In this document: positions 17,725 through 24,978 of the stretch, piece by piece | How positions within the stretch are numbered: position 1 is the stretch's first letter | Layout: every line of letters starts with the position of its first letter | Source of the DNA: DASSKA01 sp035765755 | GTDB lineage: Bacteria > Actinomycetota > Actinomycetes > Propionibacteriales > Nocardioidaceae | Assembly (NCBI GenBank): GCA_035765755.1 | Contig: DASTWW010000293.1 | Coordinates: 1 to 57,352 of the forward strand | DNA: 57,352 nt | Reading direction: 5' to 3' | The notes under the pieces: generated by a model | Seen by the model: only the letters and a program-made list of their open reading frames with translations | Database searches by the model: none | Told to the model about the DNA's origin: nothing | Made by a program: the position numbers and the translations under genes

Positions 17725-17730
17725 ATGAGT

Positions 17731-17946
17731 ATGGCTACGAACGCGGAGATCGGGACCAGGATCGGACTGTCCCATTCCGGTGTGAGCCGTATCCGCTCCG
17801 GCGGACGTATCCCCAACCTCGAAACGATGCGGCGGATCGAGCAGGCCACCGGCTGGTCGATCGAGAAGCAGACCCGCGCGGCGGCCGACGGCCGCTACGT
17901 CGACGAGTTCGAGGACAAAGTAGCGCGTGAGCCCGTCGAAGCCTGA
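17731..17946 (+). CDS. Xre/Cro-type helix-turn-helix regulator
   Basis: 71 aa from ATG 17731, chosen because it lies 7 bases past the -10; ATG 17725 would add two residues. EIGTRIGLSHSGVSRIRSGG followed by PNLETMRRIEQATG is a classic helix-turn-helix of the Xre family. It is a good candidate to bind the repeated TTGACAnnnTGTCAA palindrome, one variant of which overlaps its own promoter. The acidic C-terminus (YVDEFEDKVAREP) may aid dimerisation. The SNF2 helicase gene overlaps its end. Confidence 0.75.
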   Translation: MATNAEIGTRIGLSHSGVSRIRSGGRIPNLETMRRIEQATGWSIEKQTRAAADGRYVDEFEDKVAREPVEA

Positions 17947-19348
17947 CCCGTACGCCTACCAGGTCGAGGGCGTCAAGTTCCTGCAATCGCGCGGCCGGGC
18001 CTTCCTTGGGGACGAGCCCGGCCTGGGCAAGAGCAAACAGCTGCTGGACGCCGCGTCGGGGCGCACCCTGGTGGTTGCCCCGGCGATGGTGTTGGACGGC
18101 GGGAACTGGGACGACCAGATCCAGCTGTGGGCGCCGGGCGCCGACGTGTTCCAGGCGCCCTACTCCGGACTAAATGCTCGGGAAAAGACGGGAAAGTCCA
18201 AGTCCGCCACCCGACCGACGATGGCGCTGCACCCGGACATCAAGCAGCTGGGCCGGATCGAGACGCTGATCCTGGACGAGTGCCACTACGTGAAGGGACG
18301 CTCGACCTTCTGGACCCAGGCCGCGCAGGCGATCGCCCGGCAGGCGGACCAGGTGTTCCTGGCGACCGGCACGCCGATCCCGAACTGGCCGCATGAGCTG
18401 TTCGTGCCGCTGCAGCTGCTGTTCCCGCACGAGGCGAAGCGCGGCGGCCGGTTCGGCTCATACTGGCGCTGGGTGGAGCAGTGGTTCTACACCGCACCCA
18501 ACCAGTACAGCGTGCACAAGACGGACGTGCTCGGGATGCGGCGCTGCAACGCCGCGTGCCTGCAACGCCCGGCGTGGGACCCGTGCGAGCATTATCACGA
18601 GTTCGTGGCGGAGAACCTGGGCGACCGGTTCCTGCAACGGCTGCGTGACGATGTGCTGCCCGACCTGCCCGCGCTGACCGAGGTGCAGGTGCGGGTGGAG
18701 ATGACGCCGAAGCAGTACGCCGAGTACCGGTCGATGAAGCGTGACTACGTCGCCGAGGTGCAGGGTAGCGAGCTGGTGGCGTGGAGCGACGGCGCGAAGA
18801 ACGTGATCCTGGACAAGATGACCACCGGCCTGGGCATCCTGGGTGACCGGCCGAGCCCGGCGGAGTCGGGCAAGTTCCAGCGCCTGGAGTTCGACCTGTC
18901 GTCGCGTGCCCGGCCGACTCTGGTGACGGCGCATTACCGGGCCAGTGTGGAGGCGGCGGCGCAGGTGGCGCAGTCGGTGGGTGCCAAGACCCGGGTGGTC
19001 CACGGCGGGACGACCAAGGCGGCACGCGCAGCTGCGGTGCGCGAGTTCCAGCAGGGTAAGTGCGATGTGTTGTGCGGGTCGCTGGAGACGATCGCGGAGG
19101 GCCTGACGCTGACGGCGGCGGATATGGTGATCTTTGTGGAGAAGTCCTGGAAGCCGAGCCGGAACACTCAGGCGAAGCAGCGGATCCACCGGATCGGACA
19201 GACCCGGCCGTGTACGGCGCTGGATTATGTGGCGGTGTCGCCGCGCGGTGGCCGGACGGTGGATGTGGGCAAGCGGGAGACGGTGGCGGCCAAGACGGAC
19301 GTGCAGGTGCGGACGTTGACGGCGGCGCAGATGGTTCGTTTGCTCTGA
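17927..19348 (+). CDS. SNF2-family DEAD-like helicase/ATPase
   Basis: 473 aa from GTG 17927, overlapping the regulator. Helicase motifs are visible: I (FLGDEPGLGKSKQLL), II (LILDECHYVKG), III (FLATGTPIPN), V (SLETIAEGLTLTAADMVIF) and VI (QAKQRIHRIGQTRP), the last being the SNF2 hallmark. A Cys/His insert (MRRCNAACLQRPAWDPCEHYH, split CNAAC and CEHYH) lies between the lobes. Likely a DNA translocase in replication or repair. Confidence 0.88.
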   Translation: MSPSKPDPYAYQVEGVKFLQSRGRAFLGDEPGLGKSKQLLDAASGRTLVVAPAMVLDGGNWDDQIQLWAPGADVFQAPYSGLNAREKTGKSKSATRPTMALHPDIKQLGRIETLILDECHYVKGRSTFWTQAAQAIARQADQVFLATGTPIPNWPHELFVPLQLLFPHEAKRGGRFGSYWRWVEQWFYTAPNQYSVHKTDVLGMRRCNAACLQRPAWDPCEHYHEFVAENLGDRFLQRLRDDVLPDLPALTEVQVRVEMTPKQYAEYRSMKRDYVAEVQGSELVAWSDGAKNVILDKMTTGLGILGDRPSPAESGKFQRLEFDLSSRARPTLVTAHYRASVEAAAQVAQSVGAKTRVVHGGTTKAARAAAVREFQQGKCDVLCGSLETIAEGLTLTAADMVIFVEKSWKPSRNTQAKQRIHRIGQTRPCTALDYVAVSPRGGRTVDVGKRETVAAKTDVQVRTLTAAQMVRLL

Positions 19349-19359
19349 ACCGCTCGAGC

Positions 19360-19388
19360 TTGACAGGCTGTCAAGCCGCTGCTAGAAT
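19360..19388 (+). promoter_or_regulatory. Operator-promoter 3 (TTGACAGGCTGTCAA, -10 TAGAAT)
   Basis: Perfect palindrome arms, 17-bp spacer, -10 at 19383-19388. ATG 19395 lies 7 bases after the -10, so the transcript is probably leaderless. Confidence 0.8.
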
Positions 19389-19394
19389 GTTCGT

Positions 19395-19670
19395 ATGACC
19401 GCATCCAAGTTCCACGACCACGTCGATCGTCTCGGCGTGCGCATCCGCATCGACGACATCGTGACCGTCGTTGCCTGGGGTGTCGCCCGCCTCGTCGACT
19501 GCGGCATCCGTAGCCGCGTCGTCCGCAGCCACCGCGTCAACATCGTAATTATCGACGCCGACGGGCGCGAGCGTGCTGTCAGCCCCAGCGAGGTCCTCGT
19601 CGCTCGCCGCGACGGCTGCCCCGGCCACGAGGCCAACCGGCCCGCCGCACCGGCGCTGGTGTTGCCGTGA
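19395..19670 (+). CDS. Small protein of unknown function
   Basis: 91 aa. VRIRIDDIVTVVAWGVARLVD and RVNIVIIDADGRERAVSPSEV suggest a small beta fold, perhaps SH3- or Tudor-like. No catalytic motif. It overlaps the putative lipoprotein gene by ATGA-type coupling (GTGA). Confidence 0.6.
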   Translation: MTASKFHDHVDRLGVRIRIDDIVTVVAWGVARLVDCGIRSRVVRSHRVNIVIIDADGRERAVSPSEVLVARRDGCPGHEANRPAAPALVLP

Positions 19671-20353
19671 GGGCCGGGCTGCGGCTGGGCGCGGCGCCGA
19701 TGCCCGTACAGCCACAAACCCTGCAGGAACGGCGCGCGAACGTAATAGCCGCCCAGGCGCTGTTCGACACCTACCCGGGCGAGGCCAGCTGGTGCGAGGG
19801 CGACGGCTGCGGCCGGGTCATGCTGCCGCAGTCGATCTGGTGGCACCTGCGCAACGTCGGCCGCCTGCCCTACGGCGTGGTCCGGCTGAACTCGGATGGG
19901 CTGTGCAGCACCTGCTACAGTCGCAGGCGTCGTGCTGCCCGCCGGGTCGCACTCGGGGCAATGGCGCTGATCGCGTGCCTGTCTGTTGCCGCGTGCGGGT
20001 CGCCCCGCCAGGCCGTCGGGGGCCAATCCGTTCCGGCGTCACCCGCTCCGACGCCGACCACTGCTGCGCCGACGACCGCTGTCACCTGGCAATCGATCGG
20101 GGTACGCTGCCCGCGCCCACCCGACCCAAAGGGTGTGGCCTGCCAGTTCAAAGGCAACGCGGTAACGATCAGCACCGCGAGCTGGACGGCTACGGCCGCC
20201 CTGCGCCATCAGGCATGCCAGGGCGGCTACGTCAACCAGGGCTATACGGTCGCGACGAACGGCGCAAACCTGACGCTGGCGCCGGACTCGGACGCGGTAG
20301 CGCGCCAGTTGGCGGCGCTGCTCGGGCTCCGGGTCGTCCGCTACTGTGCTTGA
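19667..20353 (+). CDS. Zinc-knuckle protein with internal lipobox (possible surface lipoprotein)
   Basis: 228 aa from GTG 19667. Residues about 40-85 carry four Cys (WCEGDGCGRVM ... CSTCYSRRR), a zinc-binding pattern. Then comes RRVALGAMALIACLSVAAC followed by a Pro/Thr/Ala-rich stretch: a lipoprotein signal with lipobox LSVAAC, but internal. The C-terminal domain has three Cys. If translated from ATG 19962 the product would be a plain lipoprotein. A phage-encoded lipoprotein could block superinfection; this is inference. Confidence 0.6.
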   Translation: MRAGLRLGAAPMPVQPQTLQERRANVIAAQALFDTYPGEASWCEGDGCGRVMLPQSIWWHLRNVGRLPYGVVRLNSDGLCSTCYSRRRRAARRVALGAMALIACLSVAACGSPRQAVGGQSVPASPAPTPTTAAPTTAVTWQSIGVRCPRPPDPKGVACQFKGNAVTISTASWTATAALRHQACQGGYVNQGYTVATNGANLTLAPDSDAVARQLAALLGLRVVRYCA

Positions 20354-20379
20354 CAATCTGTCAAAGTCTGTGCTAAAAT
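20350..20379 (+). promoter_or_regulatory. Operator-promoter 4 (TTGACAATCTGTCAA, -10 TAAAAT)
   Basis: The palindrome overlaps the end of the upstream gene. The -10 is at 20374-20379, and ATG 20386 follows after 6 bases, so the mRNA is probably leaderless. Confidence 0.85.
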
Positions 20380-20385
20380 AGACGC

Positions 20386-20655
20386 ATGGACGAGGTCATG
20401 ACGGCAGACGAGCAGGCTTACTGGGACGAACTGGAGGCCGAGCGCGAGCCCACCCCGGCCGCGTTCTGCGACAACTACACCGCCCACGAACCACACGGCT
20501 ACTTCGCCCTGAACCGCAGCTTCTACGCCTGCCCCGGCATCACCGAACAGGAACTGACCGACCTGGACGCCTACGAAGCCAGCGTCGGCACCTGCGAGCA
20601 CGGCATGCGCGCGGACCGCTGCGGCGGGCCGATGCACTGGTACGACCCCAGCTGA
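20386..20655 (+). CDS. Small acidic protein of unknown function
   Basis: 89 aa with several Cys and His (FCDNYTAHEPHG, YACPG, GTCEHGMRADRCGG), the last resembling a small metal-binding loop. Expressed from its own operator-promoter. No family recognised. Confidence 0.65.
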   Translation: MDEVMTADEQAYWDELEAEREPTPAAFCDNYTAHEPHGYFALNRSFYACPGITEQELTDLDAYEASVGTCEHGMRADRCGGPMHWYDPS

Positions 20656-20663
20656 CCCCCCGC

Positions 20664-20693
20664 TTGACAACCTGTCAAGCCTGATGATTGGAT
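20664..20693 (+). promoter_or_regulatory. Operator-promoter 5 (TTGACAACCTGTCAA, weak -10 TTGGAT)
   Basis: Perfect palindrome. The -10 at 20688-20693 is weak, but spacing (18 bp) and the ATG 20700 seven bases past it match the other copies. Confidence 0.65.
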
Positions 20694-20699
20694 TGCTGC

Positions 20700-21317
20700 A
20701 TGACCACCGCCACCAAGACCACGGCCCCGGGCGCGCCGATCAAGCTGCCGTTCGCGTGCGGCGCCTGCGCCTCCGGCCTACACAACCTGTGCCCCGGCGC
20801 CACCTACAACCCCGCCACCGGCGGCCTGGCCTACTGCCCCTGCGAGCAGCACGTCACCGTCCGCTGCACCCGGTGCGGGCATCACAACCCGGAGGGCGAG
20901 TACACCGCCACCCACGGCACCTGCACCGACATCGAGGGCTGCATGGGCCGGGCGGCAGCGCGCACCGGCGCCAACCCCACTTACGCGATGGTGCAGGAGT
21001 GCCTGAACACCCGGGTCGAGGCTGGCGAGGTGGTCGAGCGCAAGCGCCGCCCGACCCCCCAACAGCGGGAGGCGGCGCGCGCACAGCGCCAGGCCCGCAA
21101 GGTGCGCGATTGCGAGTGCAGCTGCGGCGGCCAGACCAAGGGTGGCGCGTTCCTGCCGGGCCACGACGCGCGGCTGCTGGCGCAGCTGGCCGAGCAGGTG
21201 AAGCAGACCCCGATTACCCGGGCTGACGAGGCGGTGGTGCGCGCCAAGGTCACCGAGCGGCTGGAGCCGTTCCCCGCACTGTTGGCCAAGTTCAACAAGC
21301 GGATGGGCTGGAAATGA
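20700..21317 (+). CDS. Cys-rich zinc-binding protein with GHDAR motif
   Basis: 205 aa from ATG 20700 (ATG 20688 is possible but lies within the promoter). The first 90 residues hold many CxxC-type pairs (CGACASGLHNLCPG, CPCEQH, CTRCGHH). The C-terminal part has CECSCGG ... FLPGHDARLLAQL, also found in the protein at 45726-46256. Likely zinc-binding and possibly nucleic-acid-binding. Confidence 0.65.
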   Translation: MTTATKTTAPGAPIKLPFACGACASGLHNLCPGATYNPATGGLAYCPCEQHVTVRCTRCGHHNPEGEYTATHGTCTDIEGCMGRAAARTGANPTYAMVQECLNTRVEAGEVVERKRRPTPQQREAARAQRQARKVRDCECSCGGQTKGGAFLPGHDARLLAQLAEQVKQTPITRADEAVVRAKVTERLEPFPALLAKFNKRMGWK

Positions 21318-21484
21318 CGCCGCCGGAGCCCTACGTGCCGCGCCACGCGCTGTCGGTGCGGATACCGACGCCGGTAGCCTGCCTGGTGGTCCGGCAGCGG
21401 GTGATCGCCCAGGTGCAGCTCAACCGGCAGATGGCGCGCGAGCGCGCGTGGGTCACGCAGCACGTGCAGCGGGCGACGCCGTGA
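21314..21484 (+). CDS. Small basic protein of unknown function
   Basis: 56 aa, ATGA overlap upstream and GTGA overlap downstream, which is the main support. Sequence is basic and helical (VVRQRVIAQVQLNRQMARER). No function visible. Confidence 0.6.
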   Translation: MTPPEPYVPRHALSVRIPTPVACLVVRQRVIAQVQLNRQMARERAWVTQHVQRATP

Positions 21485-22080
21485 AGCTGTGGGCGGTGGA
21501 CCCGGGCGGCGAGCACGTCGGCATGGCCGAATTCAGCAACTTCGCGGGCGTGGCCGGGACGGGCCAGTGCGATCGCGCCTGGGAGACCACCCCGGAGACT
21601 GCGGTCGATGCGATCGCGGCGGCGATGCTCAACTACGAGATCGACGTGCTGGTGGTCGAGGAGTTCAGGCTCTACCCGGACAAGGCGATGGCGCAGACCG
21701 GGTCGACGATGCCGACCTGCGAGATGATCGGCTGCATCAAGTGGGCGCACCGGCTGGATTGTCGGCGCAGGCGCGATCTGTTCTGCGCGGCGGATGACGA
21801 GCTGGACCGGCGCGACGACCAGGGCCAGTCCAAGCGCACCAAGGAGCACCAGAAGTGGATGGCGCAGCGCGCGCGCAACCAGAACGAGGTACTGCTAGTG
21901 CTGCAGCCCGCGTCGATCCAGAAACCAACCGAGGGGGTGCTGCGCAAGCGCGGCATGAAGTCGGTGGCCAAGGCGTCGGCGAAGCAGATCCGCGAGGCTG
22001 GTGGCGTGGGTGACCATGCGCTGTCGGCTGAGCTGCACGGCTGGCACTACCTTCTTCGGCAGACCGGGGAGGCGCAGTGA
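21481..22080 (+). CDS. RuvC-like Holliday junction resolvase
   Basis: 199 aa from GTG 21481. The RNase H-like fold is indicated by the acidic residues of the RuvC family: D in LWAVDPGGEHVG (residue 7), E in VLVVEEFRLYP (about 61) and a late D in GVGDHALSAELHG. It would resolve branched DNA in replication or before packaging. It is the middle of a run of tightly overlapping genes. Confidence 0.75.
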   Translation: MKLWAVDPGGEHVGMAEFSNFAGVAGTGQCDRAWETTPETAVDAIAAAMLNYEIDVLVVEEFRLYPDKAMAQTGSTMPTCEMIGCIKWAHRLDCRRRRDLFCAADDELDRRDDQGQSKRTKEHQKWMAQRARNQNEVLLVLQPASIQKPTEGVLRKRGMKSVAKASAKQIREAGGVGDHALSAELHGWHYLLRQTGEAQ

Positions 22081-22280
22081 CTAACGCGAAACAGCCGGGG
22101 TGGCAGCAGCCACCCGAGCAGCCTGCCCCGCAGCCTTGTCACCACATAGGGCTAGCGTTCGCTCGGCTGTCGCTCGGGGTCCACCCCGAGGGGCATACGT
22201 GGGTGTGCGGCTGCGGGCAGGAGTTCGTCGTCGTGTCCAACGGCGGCAAGGACAAGCGATTGGTGAAGCGAAATGCCTGA
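22077..22280 (+). CDS. Small protein with HxxH/CxC zinc-like motif
   Basis: 67 aa from GTG 22077 (GTGA overlap). Pro-rich N-terminus, then CHHIGLAF and HTWVCGCGQEF, a possible metal site. Unknown function. Confidence 0.6.
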   Translation: MTNAKQPGWQQPPEQPAPQPCHHIGLAFARLSLGVHPEGHTWVCGCGQEFVVVSNGGKDKRLVKRNA

Positions 22281-22497
22281 GTCGATGCGCTGGGACGGAC
22301 ACCGTACCCGCTCCACTCGTGGGTCGTCCGGCGCGCCCGCCACCGCCATCATCGCGTGGGTCGACGCCAACGGCGGCGAGGCGCGATACGAGCCAGGCGC
22401 CACAGAGTTCAACGTGTTAGCGGCGAGCCAAGGTCGGGCTACAGGCAGCCGAGCTGTCGCCAGAACAGAAGCAGGCACTGATGGGCACGCTGGCTGA
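22273..22497 (+). CDS. Small protein, probably frameshifted near 22421-22440
   Basis: As read, 74 aa (IIAWVDANGGEARYEPG is plausible protein). After about 22421 the +1 frame becomes convincing (AKVGLQAAELSPEQKQALMG ... GAVRELI) and ends at TGA 22535-22537, overlapping the ATG of the next gene, as neighbours do. The real C-terminus is therefore probably in that frame: a single-base indel or sequence error. Confidence 0.5.
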   Translation: MPESMRWDGHRTRSTRGSSGAPATAIIAWVDANGGEARYEPGATEFNVLAASQGRATGSRAVARTEAGTDGHAG

Positions 22498-22536
22498 GAA
22501 GCTGCACGTCGCCGGGGCCGTGCGGGAGCTGATCTG

Positions 22537-22815
22537 ATGGGCAGGCACGAGGCGACAATCGAGCCGACGATCGGTCGGTCCAACCTCTCGCGCATCCCGT
22601 TGGACTGCTCACACCCGGTGTCCGATATGGAGTGGCGACGCGATGAGCGAGTTTGTCGATGGGTCGGCGTCTGCCAGTGGTGTGGAAGGGGGCGGTGCAT
22701 GCGGCAGAACTACGGCCAGGAGCCATTCGCGGTGTCCGACGAGGAGATCGCGGCGGGTGAATTCGAGGTACCGCTGGTGTACCGGCTGTTGAACATCCCC
22801 TACGAGACGTGGTAG
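22537..22815 (+). CDS. Small Cys-rich protein of unknown function
   Basis: 92 aa. Motifs LDCSHPVSD and VCQWCGRGRCMRQ may bind zinc. The C-terminus (EVPLVYRLLNIPYETW) is probably a helix. It overlaps both neighbours by a few bases, in line with an operon. Confidence 0.6.
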   Translation: MGRHEATIEPTIGRSNLSRIPLDCSHPVSDMEWRRDERVCRWVGVCQWCGRGRCMRQNYGQEPFAVSDEEIAAGEFEVPLVYRLLNIPYETW

Positions 22816-22958
22816 TTCGTCCACGTAGTACCAGCGCCGGGCCGCCCCGTTTCGAACCGGTGGTGCGGCTGCTGCCCGAGGGCAAGCCGCCGGTGGTGTA
22901 CGTCCTGGAGGGCTACGACCCGCGAACGTTCCTATCGACGATGAGGTGGCCGGACTGA
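22809..22958 (+). CDS. Short protein of unknown function
   Basis: 49 aa from GTG 22809, overlapping the upstream stop and ending in TGATG with the next gene. FEPVVRLLPEGKPPVVYVLE looks like real protein. Support is mainly coupling and coding character. Confidence 0.5.
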   Translation: MVVRPRSTSAGPPRFEPVVRLLPEGKPPVVYVLEGYDPRTFLSTMRWPD

Positions 22959-23212
22959 TGGAGATCCTAGCCGGGCTGGCAACGCTGGCGCTGGCGGCGA
23001 ACGTCGAGTGGCGGCTGTTGCAGCTGCGCCGGGTGCGGCTGCTGCGCCGCGAGGCCGCCGAGAAGGTCGAGACGGACGACACGATCGCCGCCTGGCGTGC
23101 CGCCCAGGAGCTGGTGGCATACGAGCTGCACCATCACCAATTCTGGCCCGCCTACCACGAGATGGTCGGGAACTTCATGGTCTGCCGGTGCGGCGAGACC
23201 ACCGGCCTGTAG
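22958..23212 (+). CDS. Small protein with N-terminal hydrophobic helix and CxCG motif
   Basis: 84 aa from ATG 22958. ILAGLATLALAANVEWRLLQ may be a membrane helix; the rest is charged, with HHHQF and a C-terminal MVCRCGETTG. Possibly membrane-attached. Unknown function. Confidence 0.6.
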   Translation: MEILAGLATLALAANVEWRLLQLRRVRLLRREAAEKVETDDTIAAWRAAQELVAYELHHHQFWPAYHEMVGNFMVCRCGETTGL

Positions 23213-23227
23213 CCGCGCGGGATGGGC

Positions 23228-23257
23228 TTGACAGATTGTCAAGGCGCATGCTAAACT
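23228..23257 (+). promoter_or_regulatory. Operator-promoter 6 (TTGACAGATTGTCAA, -10 TAAACT)
   Basis: Palindrome plus -10 at 23252-23257; ATG 23264 is 7 bases past the -10. Probably leaderless. Confidence 0.85.
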
Positions 23258-23263
23258 AGTAGT

Positions 23264-23608
23264 ATGACGATGACAGCAGAGCGGGACCTGAGAGACCAGA
23301 TCGCAATGCTCGACGACGCAATCGCCGAGGGCAGCCCGGCCGCCGACCGGCTGCGTGAGATCCGCGCCACCAAGATCGAGCAGCTGAGCCGCGCCACCGG
23401 CACCCAGTACCACCCGACCGACGACGTGCCGTTCGCCGGGCGCCGGGGCGGCGAGCCCGCGAGCAACCAGTCGCGTCCGAGCGGCAGATCGCGTTCATCC
23501 GCCGCCTGGTCGAGCAGAAGGACACCAGCGGCCAGGGCGGCAAGCTCGGCCCGATCAAGATCCCGGCCGAACTGGACACGATCAGCAAGAAGTCGGCGAC
23601 CGCGCTGA
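23264..23608 (+). CDS. N-terminal part of a frameshifted gene (continues in -1 frame at ~23461)
   Basis: The first 66 residues (DLRDQIAMLDDAIAEGSPAA ... VPFAGRRGGEPA) look genuine. After about 23460 this frame becomes Arg/Ser-rich junk, while the -1 frame reads EQPVASERQIAFIRRLVEQK and runs without stop into the ORF ending at 24144. No slippery heptamer is visible. So either a natural indel or a sequence error split one gene of about 290 aa. Confidence 0.5.
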   Translation: MTMTAERDLRDQIAMLDDAIAEGSPAADRLREIRATKIEQLSRATGTQYHPTDDVPFAGRRGGEPASNQSRPSGRSRSSAAWSSRRTPAARAASSARSRSRPNWTRSARSRRPR

Positions 23609-23619
23609 TCGACCGGCTG

Positions 23620-24144
23620 ATGGGCTGCCCGGACAAGCCGCGCGCGGCCGACGCCCGCCCGGCCTGCCGCGCGATGGCGTCCGACAAGCAGCTCGGGTTC
23701 CTGCGCAAGCTGCTGGGCGAGAAGGACCTGACCAACATCGACGCCCCCACCGACCCGGCCGCGCTGAGCGTCCGCGAGGCGAGCGCGCTGATCGACGCCC
23801 TGATGGCCGCGCCGCGCAAGCAGGTCACCGAGGCGGCGGTGGAGCTGGAGTCGGGCATCTACCGCACCGCCGACGACCGCATCTACAAGGTGTACACCAA
23901 CCAGGCGCGCTCCCGGATGCTGGCCAAGCTGCTGGTGCTGGAGCCGGGCCAGGAGCCGCGCTGGGAGTACGCAGGCACGGCGTACCGGTTCGTGCAGGCG
24001 GACCAGCGGATGACGCTGGAGCAGGCCAAGCAGTTCGGCGCCATCTACGGGGTGTGCTGCAACTGCGGCGCGACGCTCACCGACGAGGGCAGCATCGAGG
24101 CCGGGATCGGCCCGGTCTGCGCCAAGAAGGGCAACTGGGCGTGA
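23620..24144 (+). CDS. C-terminal part of the frameshifted gene; tandem helical domains and zinc ribbon
   Basis: 174 aa as called from ATG 23620; coding character in this frame extends back to about 23461. Two related units are visible: ERQIAFIRRLVEQKD ... SATALIDRLMGCP and DKQLGFLRKLLGEKD ... EASALIDALMAAP. The C-terminus has GVCCNCGATLTDE ... GPVCAKKG, a zinc ribbon seen in many actinophage proteins. Likely a nucleic-acid-binding protein. Confidence 0.65.
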   Translation: MGCPDKPRAADARPACRAMASDKQLGFLRKLLGEKDLTNIDAPTDPAALSVREASALIDALMAAPRKQVTEAAVELESGIYRTADDRIYKVYTNQARSRMLAKLLVLEPGQEPRWEYAGTAYRFVQADQRMTLEQAKQFGAIYGVCCNCGATLTDEGSIEAGIGPVCAKKGNWA

Positions 24145-24338
24145 TGGGCATGCGGGCGCAGCTGCCCACCAAGTGGGGCGTGTCGGTCCCGGTCAACGAC
24201 GAGAGTGTCGAACGCATCCGGCGGTGGCAGCTGCTGGCGCTGTTCTACTTGTACGGCATCACCGGGCAGGTGGCGCTCGACCTGGCCGACGCCTACTTGC
24301 AACTCGACGACTTGACAATCTGTCAAAGAACCTGGTAG
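24144..24338 (+). CDS. Small helical protein; its 3' end contains operator 7
   Basis: 64 aa from ATG 24144 (TGATG overlap). Helical sequence (IRRWQLLALFYLYGITGQVA). The last codons are formed by the palindrome of the next promoter (DLTICQ), so operator and C-terminus overlap. Confidence 0.6.
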   Translation: MGMRAQLPTKWGVSVPVNDESVERIRRWQLLALFYLYGITGQVALDLADAYLQLDDLTICQRTW

Positions 24339-24341
24339 GGT
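24312..24341 (+). promoter_or_regulatory. Operator-promoter 7 (TTGACAATCTGTCAA, -10 TAGGGT)
   Basis: The palindrome lies inside the upstream coding sequence. The -10 TAGGGT is at 24336-24341, and ATG 24349 follows 8 bases past it. Confidence 0.75.
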
Positions 24342-24348
24342 GGCCACC

Positions 24349-24978
24349 ATGGCAACGCCGATGATAATGGAAGTGTGCGCCCAGGGGCACCGGATCAAAG
24401 TGCTGCACCCGGACCACCCGGTAGCGCAGGAGTTCCTGCGCCGCTTCTCGGGCTACCACCCCACCTGGACCGGCGGCGGCAAGCTAGTCTGCACCTGCGC
24501 GTGCGGCGCCGCCTGGATCACCCGGCCGAGCAGCGCCGCGCAATCCTGCGAGGGGCACGGCGCGAACACCACCCGACCGATCCGGCCATTCGCCCAATGG
24601 ACCAACACCGGCTGGACCGACAGCAACAACCACCACAACAGGACGGAACCCGAGATGAAGCCGACACGCGAGACCAGGAAGGACCTACTGCGCAGGCAGC
24701 TGGACCGACTGACCGAGACTCTGGCGCGGCTGGAACAGCTGCCCGAGGAGCCCGAGGGCGACCCCACCCAGGACATCCTGGTCATCTACTTCGACAAGAC
24801 GTTCGGCGGCAGCCAGGCGTACGCCTACGCGGCGGTCAAGGCCGGGAACGGGCTGTGGTACACCACCGGCCTGCGCGCGCCCAAGGGCTATCCCTGGGAC
24901 GACCTGGTCCAGTGGATCAACCAGGACGAGCCCGAGCCGGTGCAACTGTTGCAGGTCACTGCGGTGGAGCCGCTCTGA
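24349..24978 (+). CDS. Zinc-knuckle protein upstream of the RecB-like nuclease
   Basis: 209 aa from ATG 24349 (leaderless start; GTG 24340 lies in the -10). The first part has CAQGHRIKVLHPDHP and KLVCTCACGAAWI, a metal-binding pattern. After a low-complexity link (about 85-100) the C-terminal half (MKPTRETRKDLLRRQLDRL, then YAAVKAGNGLWYTTG) looks like a separate domain that could also start at ATG 24655. Unknown function. Confidence 0.6.
   Translation: MATPMIMEVCAQGHRIKVLHPDHPVAQEFLRRFSGYHPTWTGGGKLVCTCACGAAWITRPSSAAQSCEGHGANTTRPIRPFAQWTNTGWTDSNNHHNRTEPEMKPTRETRKDLLRRQLDRLTETLARLEQLPEEPEGDPTQDILVIYFDKTFGGSQAYAYAAVKAGNGLWYTTGLRAPKGYPWDDLVQWINQDEPEPVQLLQVTAVEPL

Noticed and set aside
17731..17946. 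Evidence for a temperate lifestyle from the HTH and RHH genes
   Set aside because: No integrase, excisionase, ParA/ParB pair or clear immunity repressor was seen. Regulators alone do not show lysogeny.
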